A DNA stretch of 64,000 nucleotides from Miscanthus floridulus (taxonomy: Eukaryota; Streptophyta; Magnoliopsida; Poales; Poaceae), in the NCBI RefSeq assembly GCF_019320115.1, contig NC_089584.1, positions 72,757,533 through 72,821,532 on the forward strand, written 5' to 3'. Shown here in pieces: positions 1 through 10,347 of the stretch (position 1 is the stretch's first letter; every line of letters begins with the position of its first letter). Below the pieces are notes generated by a model. It saw only the letters and a program-made list of their open reading frames with translations. It ran no database searches and was not told where the DNA came from. The translations under genes were made by a program, and so were the position numbers.

Positions 1-458
1 TACACCGCTTAACTTTGTGCCAAATTTTTATGAAGGCCCCTAACCATAGGATAGTGTGCGAGGGAAAAAAAGAGCAGATGCAAGGAATCGATCCCTTGAC
101 CGCCTATATGCGTTTGTAGGACTGATATAACTTCAATTTAAACGTTCTAAAATTCAATAAAATCATAATTTCTAAACAGTGATGTCAATTTTTGTTCGGA
201 TCTGAAAAGTCAAATCCATGAATTGTATATGGAATTTTATTGAAATTTTGAATCATGCGGTCAATCATGGACTCACACACCCTGTATTTAGTTTTTTAGC
301 ACTTAATATATTACTAGCTAATAACTGCATAGAAACGAACTAGCACTCAATTTAATATCCATCCAATCCAAACAGTAACCACCTCCCAAACCATACAACT
401 ATTACGACCATATATTTAATAATAAGTAGACTAGCACTAATAGCATTGTAGGGCGCGA
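1..458. other. Downstream flank of the SKP1-like gene
   Basis: No coding signal was recognised. The stretch from about 337 to the stop codon at 459 is AT-rich and is the likely 3' UTR and terminator region of the minus-strand SKP1-like gene. A diverged second copy of this part, joined to the gene's last codons, lies at about 13021-13134. Confidence 0.5.
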
Positions 459-950
459 TCACTCGAAGGCCCACTGGTTCTCCCTGCGGATCTCATCCTC
501 CTCCTCTTTGGTGAAGTCGTTCTTGATGTTGAATGTCTCGCGGATCTGATCCGGAGTCTTGCCCTTCATCATGTCAGCCACCGTCTGGCAGGTCAGGTCC
601 AGCAATCCCTTGATGTTCAGATAGTTGGCAGCCAGGATGAGATCAAAGAGAGTAGCCTGGTCAACCTTGACGAACTCGGCGTCCCAGTTCTTGAGGTCCT
701 CGCCGCCCCCGGAGGCGTTGGTGGTGTCCGCTGCGGCGGCGTGGACGTGCTTGTTACAGTACTCGATGACCTTGGCGAGAATCTTGGAATTGACGTTGGG
801 GAGCGGGATGCCGTTGTCGGCGCAGTCGTCCTCGATCATGTGGCGGATGGTCTGCGACTCCATCGCCACCGCCTCCTCCACCTCGAACTCCACTGAGTCG
901 GAGCTCCTCAACGTAATCATCTTCGTCTTCTCAGCCACGGAAGACGACAT
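459..950 (-). CDS. SKP1-like SCF ubiquitin-ligase adaptor
   Basis: This is an uninterrupted 163-residue ORF with the full SKP1 layout. An N-terminal POZ-type fold (about residues 11-70, beginning near [17 protein letters not shown]) is followed by an Ala/Gly-rich linker and the C-terminal helical domain that holds the F-box (about 88-163, with [18 protein letters not shown] and the terminal ENQWAFE). SKP1 proteins bridge CUL1 and F-box proteins in SCF E3 ligases in nucleus and cytosol. Length and ends match the family, so start and stop look genuine. It has no intron, as is common for the expanded ASK/OSK-type families of plants. A TATA box lies about 125 bp upstream. Its neighbour is an NB-ARC gene on the same strand whose stop codon is only 364 bp upstream. 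A decayed 3' fragment of this gene occurs at 13132-13300. Which SKP1 paralogue it is cannot be told. Confidence 0.93.
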   Translation of the reverse strand: MSSSVAEKTKMITLRSSDSVEFEVEEAVAMESQTIRHMIEDDCADNGIPLPNVNSKILAKVIEYCNKHVHAAAADTTNASGGGEDLKNWDAEFVKVDQATLFDLILAANYLNIKGLLDLTCQTVADMMKGKTPDQIRETFNIKNDFTKEEEDEIRRENQWAFE

Positions 951-1074
951 TGATCGATCGAAAGCTGATGCGATGAGACGAAACCCTAGCTAGCTGCGGC
1001 GGCGGGATGATTGATGAGGAAAACAAGTCGATGGAAGGCCGTGACTTTTCCCCTGGCCTCACGGCCTCTCCTTG

Positions 1075-1083
1075 CTTATAAAG
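1075..1083 (-). promoter_or_regulatory. TATA box of the SKP1-like gene
   Basis: The minus strand reads CTTTATAAG inside a GC-rich stretch about 125 bp before the ATG at 950. A start site about 30 bp downstream would give a 5' UTR of roughly 95 nt. This is a sequence match only. Confidence 0.55.
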
Positions 1084-1313
1084 CCCAGGAGCCGTCCGAT
1101 GCTACAACTACCATATCCAAGCCGGATCATGACTCCTATTCCTTTATTACAACCCAGTATTTAGTTTGATGGCACCACCAAACAAGGTGGTTACAAAGCA
1201 GAGGCTTTGAGCAATATAACCTAACTTGAATAAAACATTACAGAACTTCGCGCTAGGTTGGAGCCAGAAAAGAGCAAAAATAACGTGTTTTTCCCTTTCT
1301 AGAAAACCGACTT

Positions 1314-2700
1314 CTATACGTGCCTTTTTCTCTTCAGATGTTTCTCCTTAGGCATCATGACCTGTTGAGGATCCTGAACATCACAGCTCGCAATGTAGCT
1401 GCGATAAGGGGGTATTGTGGATTGCCATCGCAGCACCTCAAGTTTCCCTTCTCTAGGGATAGTACTGCCCCTGGTAATTAGGTCTGCTCCCTTTATTTTG
1501 GGAAGCTCACTCTCCATAAGAGGCCCAGCAGTTTCATGGCATTGATAGCACAGAAGGAGGGGGCCATAAACATGATTACCCAAATAGAACGGACGACCTT
1601 CTCTAATACGGTCCTGAGCACATCCACCATGCACAAGGTGGCGGTAGTGTGTTGTTTTCTTGACATATTCTGACACATAGCGCCAGAAAGCTTCACTGAG
1701 ATCAGCTTGTAGTAGCCTTGCAATTACATTTGCAGCTATCAAAGAACCATCGATGTGTGTAACAATCTTCTTGGCTATAGATGGTAGCAGTTGGTGGTGG
1801 TCATCTGGGTTTGCACTTCCAAATGCAATAGTCTTGAAGTAGTACCAGTATTCATCTCGGTGAAGCTTCTTCATCCTTAACGCTTGTGTCGTCCCCAACC
1901 TTGAGACTTCCTCCGCTGTGCTGATCAGTAAAACTCTGCTTTTGTCACCATATGTCTGGCAAATCAAGGAGCGAATTCTTCTCCATGCAGCATCGTCGCC
2001 GTCGTGACCAAGGTCAACAACAATCAGGGACCTTGCATCGGAAACAACGAGCTCACTGCTACCATGAACGTCAGTTACAAGCTGGTTCATCCCATTACTG
2101 TTGATGTGAACAATTTGAGAGAACTGTTTGCGGACCATCTCCTCCTTGTAGACATGCTCAACCAATGTGCGTTTCCCGATCTCTGGAGGTCCAACGATGG
2201 GAAGAACACGCAGAGACGAATCACAAGTCTGCAGCAAGAAGTTAATGATCTGTTCTTTCTCTGAATGCCGACCAAACATGCACCTCTCCATGAACAAATA
2301 TGTACTATATGGTTTCCGAAAAAATGCGAGGGCAATCCATTAAAAACATAACAAATTCTTTCATATTATTGACGCTATCGTCTAGATTCTCAAATACAAC
2401 CCGGAATTTGTTGAAGTTTAAGGGTTGCCTCACCGCAGCACCACGCCTCTTGTAGGTGTCAAGAACATAATAGCCTCTGTACATGTTCTTCCTGAGCTGC
2501 CTCAGTTGCAGGATCATTCCCTGGTTGGAGATTTGCTTGCCCTCAGCTTCCTCAACAATGGTGTGCGCTCTAAGGAGCACCTGCTCCAGCCTTGCAAGCT
2601 TATCCATAGAGCTCTGCTTATGGTACTTAGCAATAACTGCGGAGATTGAACGGCTTACAATCTCACTTGCCAACACCGATAACACTATATCCAAAGCCAT
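1314..2700 (-). pseudogene. Rx-N / NB-ARC (NLR-type) gene without LRR, with one frameshift
   Basis: Two abutting ORFs form one gene. The first (2700 to about 2305, starting MALDIVLSVLASEIVSRSIS) is an Rx-type coiled-coil domain of about 130 residues. The second (about 2320 to 1314) is an NB-ARC region: the P-loop reads GPPEIGKRTL, the kinase-2 strand reads LIVVDLGHD (degenerate), and the RNBS-B-like strand reads SRVLLISTAEEV. A C-terminal region follows, rich in PPYRSYIASC and ending in basic KRKRHV. No LRR follows. The frames change at an A6 run (2319-2324 on the plus strand); one base fewer would join the frames and place the expected PYSTYLFMERCMFGR link next to the Rx-N domain, giving about 461 residues. 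LRR-less NB-ARC proteins with this C-terminus form a known grass type; NB-ARC proteins are intracellular immune sensors or helpers. It could be a pseudogene, a real null allele or a sequencing error. No splice signals explain the shift. Confidence 0.85.
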
Positions 2701-3699
2701 ATATATTCTGATAATAAGGCAATGAAGAGAGCAAAACCTTGTGCTAGTTGAGCTGGTATGTTTGGTATTGTTTCTATGTGACTATGTATGTATGTGATTT
2801 TTCAGATTGTGCGTGGTGGTAGTTAAATAAGAGCCCAGCTCATGGCTAGCAAACGCCCAACATTCAATGGCGGCATTGACTAGCGTTCTATTTCTTGATT
2901 CAACAAAGTGCTATGACTATGACTAAGACTAATTGACAATCTCATTTAAGACACATTCTATGATCTCTCTCTCGTGAAAGCAGCCCTTCTTGAACTATGT
3001 ACAATCTACTAGTTCATGTATTTCGGCGTTGAAGATTACCACCGCACCACAAGAGACCACTGTACTAGCTAGTTGATTCAACAGTAATGCTACGACAACA
3101 GTGACTAGACATTATCTTTAAACAAACATTATTTGATCCCCTCTTATATCAAAGTGTGCATCAAATACACAATTCTACTGGCTGCATGTGAGGTTCAAGG
3201 ACCAGTCCAACAAATTGATTATGTTTGATGTAGACTGCGTTCAACTGGAGCTGCCGAAGCAACAGTATTTCAAACAAGTACTAGTTGTGTGCAAGACTTG
3301 AAAGGCTTTGATCAATACGTGGATAAACTGTATATACGTTGTGCAAGACCATGTTCTGTTTGAACTTTTCAACGAGCTCTCCTTAGATAGATGGTATCAT
3401 TTGTCAGCTGCAAATTAACACCATATATCTTTCCTTATTGGTCACTCTTTGGCGTAGTGCGCTGAAGGTCAATAAATTCCATGACTCCCAATAGTTATAC
3501 AGCCGAAGGATTAGTGATTTGGGCCCGATGACCAGGACAACAACAAAATCAACACGACGAGATCAGTCAACTCGCTAACAGTTGAGAGAAGACAGGATAT
3601 TATTAAATACCTGTCTCTTTCTTCACCGTGCTTCATTGATTCAACAATGCTTCTGGCTTATTAGAGATACTTCCTTCCAGGGCATCCACGAATGTTCTA
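2701..3699. other. Upstream region of the NB-ARC gene
   Basis: No gene was recognised. A TATA-like TTATTTAA on the minus strand at about 2823-2830 lies 123 bp before the NB-ARC start codon and could be its promoter. The stretch 2805-2990 recurs at 12825-13020 as part of a scrambled duplicate. The remainder is AT-rich without readable coding content. Confidence 0.4.
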
Positions 3700-4200
3700 T
3701 TTAGTTAGTGCGTTAAATAGAAATTCCACGACTCAGATGAAGCATGTCACAACCAGTCTTCCTCCGTGCATTTGACAGTGGATAGATGAAACAAGTGGAT
3801 GCATTCAATGAAATAGATAAAAAATTGAATGACCATGTATGCAAGGACAATATAAACTGTAGGTGTACTTTGCATGCAAAAAGTTAATACTGTAGGGGGA
3901 TTTACATCACTATGCTTTCACGTGTTCTTTACATAAAAAAGTTAATATGACAGGAGGAATTTACATAATATGTGTCTTCTCCTTTTACATTAATGAATTT
4001 ACTATTAATAGATACTAGGCAGTAAATTTTCATGCATGCACGAGTGCCTCCCTAAGCTATCCAGAAATTCACTCAGTAAATTTGAAAGTACGGGACAACT
4101 TCACCTGCGCAGTGTGGGTCGAAAGCAGGTGGACACATTTAATGCCTCCCCTCCATGCTATCATAAGATAAAAACAAGTCGGGCATTTAATGCCTCTCCT
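3700..4200. repeat. Unclassified repeat, copy 1
   Basis: Pieces of this stretch recur between 7080 and 7860. Around 3709-3750 and 3828-3866 the match is in direct orientation to 7743-7785 and 7820-7857 (shared: aaggacaatataaac). Around 4109-4150 the match is inverted relative to 7105-7140 (shared: ggtggacacatttaatgcc). The mixed orientation points to a rearranged repeat family, not a simple tandem copy. No ORF or terminal motif identifies it. Confidence 0.45.
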
Positions 4201-7079
4201 TCTTACCATCAGATAAAAATAATTCACCGACCATGCAGGGACATTTGTACTTACACATGCATCCATGCATCTAAGAGACGGCTTGGGTTGTGTGCACCTG
4301 AGGTGGTCGGTGGTTGGGGTTGGTCGCCATTAATACAACTACCATACTTGCATCTGCACCCATGCATGCAGAGGCGCCCGTTCCTCCTCCACCTCTTGCC
4401 TATATAAGCATGTACCATCCATTGCTTCATCGCACCCCTCTCAGCCCTCCCAGTGTCTCCATGTGTCCTTTTTGTAGTTCATATACGAGGAATCGGTAGC
4501 TATGGCCTTAGGGGCACCTGCAGTGATGAGTCGACCCATCTTAGATAAAGGCAGCCACGTCAACTGAGCCCATGAGTCGACTCCTGGCCCAACAGTACCA
4601 CAGGCCCCACGACAAATTAAAAAAAATGATAAACAACGTGACCTTTGTTTCTTCCATCGTACTGCTTTCTTCCACCTCCGGCGGTTCTGAATGCTGAAGT
4701 GTCGCCGCATGCCTGATTCAAACGGAGGTTCGTCCAAGCCGGCACATCTCAACTGCTCACTCGTTGTTGCAGTTCGCGTACATTGCCGCTGCCAGGGCCG
4801 GCGTACAAAACGGCGGCCGCCGCCGCGTAGGACGGCCGGGCTCCCTCTATGTGGAGACGATGCAAACTGCCACCACCGCTGTTCAACTCATTGGCTGCCG
4901 CCGTCGCCGCCGTTTGACTCGTCGCCTGCCGCCGCCGCGTGACTCGGCTCCGGCGCCGCCGCTCTGTCTCCGCTCTTGGCTCTTACAGGTGGGCCGAATT
5001 CTTTGTTTATTCAGGAGGAGTCGACCCTGAAACGTGAGTCAATTTTTCTCTCTCTCTTCTGTGTGAGTCGTATAGTCTAGTCGGTCGATTTTTCCGGCCT
5101 CCACGTTGGATGATGAGTCGTTTTTCTATCCCCACTGGAGAAGCCCTGATTGTAGTCCATCCCTGCAGTAGTTTGTGTGTACATTGGCTATGTGTAAGCT
5201 CGCATATGTACCCGCCCCTATTTGCCACCTTCAGATATATACATGTGGTGCGCGTTTGTGATGACATGTATTCCATATTGAATGAGAAGGAGCGTCTTCT
5301 AATCAAACTCTATTACCGTGTTAACAAGCAACTTGGCCACAAAACGCTTGAAGCCTAAGCATCATTAGCATAATTCTGGGCAAGCACACTTGCCTATGGC
5401 GACAAGGACTAGCACACCCGCTGGCACCCGCTCTCTAAAAAATTCACATGTACCTAGGGACATTCTATAAGTGCATTAACTTACCTGTCGTGTGTCATGT
5501 AACCAAAGACATACTGATATATACAAAGTCTACAATGTTTCAGCTAGCTGATAGACTATTCTAATGTCTATGGACTATTTTTCTGCAACATTGAGTTGTC
5601 CGAAGTAAAACTATCTTTTAAGACGAGATATATATTTTTTTACACTTCTCCTATATTTCAGGTGCCTGAATTTTAAGATGATTTCAGGCAACACTCTTAT
5701 ACTACCCATTAATACAAGTAAGTTGTCATTTTTGTAATTTGTTATTTGTCTTTGTGTCATAACATACCAAAATTTTGTCCTTGTCTGACTATAGAAATAT
5801 TTTTTAACTTATCTTTGTGCCAACACATATCAATTTTTGTCAGGTTTGTAGTTTTGTCTAACAGGTTTTTTATTCTTCGAACAAAAAAAAAGCAGATTGC
5901 GTCTACAAAAATTGCAACAAACTAAAATGACTACGATTTTATTAGTATAAAATACATGCAATAACCGTCGTCTCAAAGAAAAAACTCAAATTCAAGCATT
6001 TGAAATTTAGCAAATCCTTTTTTTTAAGACGGAGGAAGTGTATATAGTAATGATAACTAAAAGAGTTACACTTGCGTTTGGAGGGCGGCATATATGGAGC
6101 ACACTATATACAATAATATATAATGAAACGTTGGATTATTACTTATGGCGTTTGTGCATGCCAATGATAGTGCGCTAGTGTGTGTATATATATCATGCAT
6201 CGTCTCCATTGAAGCAGCTGGTGCTAATGATCAATGGAGAGGTGGTAGTGGTGGTGGTGGGCTGGCCTCGTCTCCGGCCCGGCCACCATCGATCGTCGTC
6301 AAAGACTCAAAGTCGTCTGGCGCGCGCATGGGAATCATATCATGCATGCATGGGCGCACTCCATCATCATATCTTAACCCTCCTGCTGTGATGTAATGTG
6401 ATTTCAAGTGGAACGCATGCGCCAATTAGCACCTTCACGCTCCCAGCTGCTGCTCGATCGATCATGCATCATCGATCACCTCTTTATTTCTTCCTGATAC
6501 TTCTCGTTCTGAACAACCACGCACGCACCTTGCTTTTTTTTCTTCTTCTTCTTCTGCTGCTGTAATATAATCCTGGATACAGTGACGAAGTCAGCGGTGG
6601 GGCTAGGGGCTCTAGCCCCCTACCGATCCTGGGCACGTGGAGCCCCCTAAGTCCTCTTTTAAAATTTTATGCATATATGTATTAGATAGGATGGGCTAAA
6701 GTTAAAAGAAGATAAAAAAGTCTCTATTCTTTTGTTCAATCCCTCCTAAATTTTTTTCTAGCTTAGTGAGTGCCTGGATATATACATGTAGAGGACAGCC
6801 GTATAGTAGAGGAGGCCACCATCCAACGTACGCGGAGACACGTACTACGTACGAAGGGAAGGCAGAGATAAATAAATAAATAAACACGAGGAGGAAGAGG
6901 CCTTCTGTTGACCGTACGTATATAGTGCGGTACACAGCTAGCTAGCCGCTAGGACGACCAGGGAGGAGGTAGCCTGCTCACAACATAAAAATAATATATA
7001 TAATATGTCTCCTGGTTGTGTTTGGTAAGATAAGTTTCGGTAGGCATGCAAAGTTGTAGGAGGAGCGGACGTCTCTGCG
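4201..7079. other. Intergenic, no gene recognised
   Basis: The stretch holds a GC-rich island at about 4690-4990 with CCG-type triplets, an AT-rich part from 5400 to 6150, a CTT/CTG microsatellite near 6535-6560 and an AAAT run near 6868-6882. Short ORFs here overlap on both strands and resemble nothing I know. The text near 6575-6660 (GGGGCTAGGGGCTCTAGCCCCC) looks like repeat DNA. Confidence 0.4.
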
Positions 7080-7860
7080 CATGTGAAAAATCTTTGCATA
7101 TAAAGGAGAGGCATTAAATGTGTCCACCTATTTTCGACCTACTTCGCACGTGTAAAAAATCTCTACATGTAATGGATGGCATTAAATGTGCCCACCTTCT
7201 TTTGACCTTCTCTGAACATAAAAAAAATACATTACCATGCAGGGTGTAAAGTAAGTACTGTTAGTTTAGTTATAAATATATGTCTCTTGTGAATTTAGCT
7301 GAAGAGATATGTGGTAATACTATGATCCTAAAAGTCACGACCTGTTTTTACTTACTAATAATACATTTTTTTTAAAACTTATTGATAGTAAATTTCTATT
7401 TGTACAGGACAACAAGTATTAAATGTTTGTCCACCTGCTTACACCAAAGTGGTGGACGGTGGCGATAGATGGCCTGTAGTACATGCTCTTCTCGTTTATC
7501 CACCTACTGCATTCAATGTGCATGTGCCCACTTGCATGAGTTGTTGGTTCATCTACCAACGTGAATGGCTGAATGCATGCAAGGACAATAGAGTGATTCA
7601 TCTAGGCCGTGCGGTTTCTATCCAACGCACCACTCAAATGAAGCTTACGTGGACACAATGGGAGGCCACCTAGGCGGTGCGGCCTCAATATGAAGGCATG
7701 CCGTCAAGGCGGCCTCCCAGGGTGTCGACGTATGTTTCATTTAGTTGTGCGTTAGATAGAAATTCCATGACCCAGATGAAGTAGCGCCTCCATGACCCAC
7801 ATGAAGTCGTACCTCCATGCATGACCATGCATGTAAGGACAATATAAACCGTAGGTGCCT
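7080..7860. repeat. Unclassified repeat, copy 2
   Basis: This is the partner of 3700-4200. It contains several versions of the module ggcattaaatgtgtccacc (near 7110, 7170 and, diverged, 7410-7440) and ends with the aaggacaatataaaccgtaggtg segment shared with the first copy. No coding potential was recognised. Confidence 0.45.
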
Positions 7861-8347
7861 TCATATCTCGCCTTTGTGCGGAGCCACCGCCGCCAGACGT
7901 GGCGTCCTCGCCTTCGGGGTAGAGAGGTAGGGTGCCAGCACGCCGCCACGCTGGGGTGTCGTCGTGCCGCTGCAGGCCATGCGCCGGAATGGACTGCAAG
8001 CGGCCGTGGGCGAGCGGCTGAGGCCGGGGGCCTGGGCGGTGCCAGTGCAGGCCGAGGCCGGATGGAGGACCATCGGACCACCAGAGTCGAGCGACGCTAG
8101 TGTTCCCGCCGCACGGGCACAGCGGCGCTTCGGCGTACAGCAGTGTCGGGGACGGGAGGTCGACAACAGGATTGTGGCTATGGGAACGTGGTTTTTTGTT
8201 CGTTTGAGAAAGGATGATGTGGGATTTGGTGATGCACTGACACGCTGGGCCTTCGCGAGTTCTGGTGGGCTGGATGGGAATAAACCGCATCCCTCTGTGG
8301 GCTATTTTGATGAGTACGATGGCAGCAGTGTAGAATCTTACGTCTAG
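7861..8347. other. GC-rich stretch of unknown nature
   Basis: Long overlapping ORFs on both strands, up to 201 codons, are all low in recognisable content, as expected when GC-rich DNA lacks stop codons by chance. It starts directly at the end of the preceding repeat and could be a captured gene fragment, but no domain can be read. Confidence 0.3.
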
Positions 8348-8765
8348 AGTCTTTTCAGGATAAAAAAGAACTTTGCTCTAAAATACCATATATGTGTATA
8401 TGTGCTAATTTTTTCCTAAAGATGTTGGATATGGTCGAGAATACCCAATCGTAGTTGTATGTATATGCACCCCTAGCTTTGTTAGTCAAACATTTGTATA
8501 TTTTAAACCATTGATCTCCATCAAAATTATATAGATTCATGCTACTATTTATTTGGTGATTCTAGAAATTGATTTTATTATTATACAGCGGAGGTAATAT
8601 ATTTTTAAATTCACTATGAGAAATGATTTCATAATATATAATTCATATATTGTGAAACACAAAAAATATTTAATGATGGTAAAGGATCATAATATTTGAC
8701 TTAGAACAAAGCTAATGTAATATGTCAAATAAATAACAGAAGTACCCTTGCGTCAGAAGTGAATG

Positions 8766-8786
8766 TGTAACACCTTTGGTGTTACG
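8766..8786 (+). mobile_element. Possible start of a diverged Tekay-like LTR
   Basis: TGTAACACCTTTGGTGTTAC resembles the first 20 bases of the Tekay-type LTRs at 24788 and 34161 (TGTAACACCTCTGGTGTTTT) and is itself an 8-bp-stem palindrome. The following few hundred bases are AT-rich and do not obviously match those LTRs, so a truncated LTR of a related subfamily is only a suggestion. 8360-9390 contains no other recognisable feature. Confidence 0.3.
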
Positions 8787-9395
8787 AGCTCACTAAGCAT
8801 TGAGATAATGACATGAGAGATAGATCTATTAATATAGTGAATTAGTTACGTAAATGCCTATATGTGTTAATGAAAAAAATCCTAACGCGAAGAGTAGAAC
8901 AAGTAGTTCAAAACATTGGCACGAAAGTAAATTTTATAAACAAAATAAAATATAACTTGTATTTAGTACTTGAATAAAATTTAGAGCGCAACTTTAATAG
9001 ATGAAAATGCAACTTTTGTTTCGGTAAATAAAAGTCGCTCGATAGTATTTTGATAGATCCTGTTTGTGCATTGTAGTGCACATATTGCTTGCAGATACGT
9101 CATCCATAGGTGTCACATGTGTCGTATGGTGCACGACTGATTCGTTCATGTTCTGGAGTTAATGCTAAACTGTGGCTTTGTGCTTCGCGTCGCCTGAGGT
9201 TCACGCCTGCCGTGACCCGCATCTCCCCATACTCTTTTTTGCGCTCTTGTTAGAACCTTGTCCTGTAGCCGTATTAGTCATTAATGACCTCGGACATCGC
9301 TTGCCTCGAATGCATGAAAAATTTGGTCGATTCATTTGTAGTGATTTCGTGCTAGAACCTTAGTGGACCGCGCCAGGACCATTGATCGCTCTGCC

Positions 9396-9403
9396 TTTAT
9401 AAG
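9396..9403 (+). promoter_or_regulatory. TATA box ahead of the decayed ORF at 9513
   Basis: TTTATAAG lies 117 bp before the first ATG of the broken ORF, followed by a pyrimidine-rich leader. It marks the ORF as having been an expressed unit with its own promoter. Position and sequence are the only evidence. Confidence 0.45.
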
Positions 9404-9512
9404 CAGGGTCTGGCTTAGCCGTTGGTACCACCACTTGGTGCACTTTAGCTCGCCTAGCTTTTCCTTTTGAGCTAGCTTTTCACTCAGTCCTTCCTTACAA
9501 CCATCGCCAGTG

Positions 9513-10347
9513 ATGGCAGGAGCCCGGGTTAGTAGTTACTGCCTGAACACTGAGGGTTTTCCCAAGATCCTGTATGCCACCCTACAAAAGCTCAGAGTCA
9601 AAGATCATCCCGAGTATGAGGGCCATGAGTATGAAAAGCATGGCACTAAGGGGTGTGAAGTTACCGTCTACATTGGAAAGAGTGAAGAGTTCCCCAACAT
9701 CACTGAAGCCTAGAATGTGATCGCAACTGGGTTTTGCTTCGTTGACACCTACTAGGTTGTGGCCCGCAAAGTGTTGTGTTACCTTTGCTAGATCTATGAA
9801 GAGCCCATTGCCCATACCCCCATAAGGTTCTTTCCACCTTTGGAAAAGAATCGACGAGCATGGAGGGCTCGCATGTAGGCTTTGCAAGGGCGGGATGCGC
9901 AAGAAGATAGTCCAACTGTGGTGCACTTGACCACGTACCTGCTTGCTCTGGATGAGCAGTATGACCGACAAGCCTTGGAGCTGAGGAAGTGCCTTTGGCG
10001 AGCCGAGGAAGCCGAGATCTTCTCTAGGATGCTCCAGGTGCAGCTTGCCGAAGCGTATGCCAGTGCGGCAACCGCTGAGAGTCAGGAGACTACCATATCG
10101 GAAGGAGGCTGAAGATCGACATGCCCATCAGTTGGGAGAGGCCTACCTTATCACCAGGGCCAAGCGGAGGACGTTGGCTGCTGAACGGCAGGATCCCTTG
10201 ATCGTGGAGGGGATGCATGTCCACCCACCAGAAAAAAGGAGAACCGGTGTTGCAGTACCGCCAGCACCTCCACCCTCAAAAGTGTTAGAAGTAAAACCCT
10301 TAATTCCTCTCACTCAGCCATTGCCAAGAGAGGAGGCAGATCCATAG
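9513..10347 (+). pseudogene. Decayed multi-copy grass ORF of unknown function
   Basis: A single reading frame can be followed from ATG 9513 (MAGARVSSYCLNTEGFPK) to about 10110, broken by several TAG stops (first at 9711), and it continues in another frame from about 10090 to 10347. Readable parts include an N-terminal segment with CEVTVYIGKSEEFP, a helical part with TTYLLALDEQYDRQALELRK and RAEEAEIFSRMLQVQLAEA (likely coiled coil), and a Pro-rich tail near VAVPPAPPPSK. From memory this resembles uncharacterised proteins repeated many times in panicoid grass genomes and linked to transposons; I cannot name a domain or function. At least two stops (DTY*VVARK and C*IYEEP) sit where a CAG would restore the frame. 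It has its own TATA box and leader, so it may be a capture-type element or a host-derived repeated gene. Confidence 0.55.

Noticed and set aside
2305..2335. An intron between the Rx-N and NB-ARC ORFs
   Set aside because: The ORFs overlap at the A6 run with continuous family content, and no GT-AG pair of workable size exists there.
6020..6042. Stowaway-like terminus (tttaagacggaggaagtgta)
   Set aside because: No matching left end was found at a suitable distance, so an element cannot be delimited.
7685..8347. ORFs of up to 201 codons on both strands
   Set aside because: They overlap each other and run across the border of a repeat; no family is recognisable.
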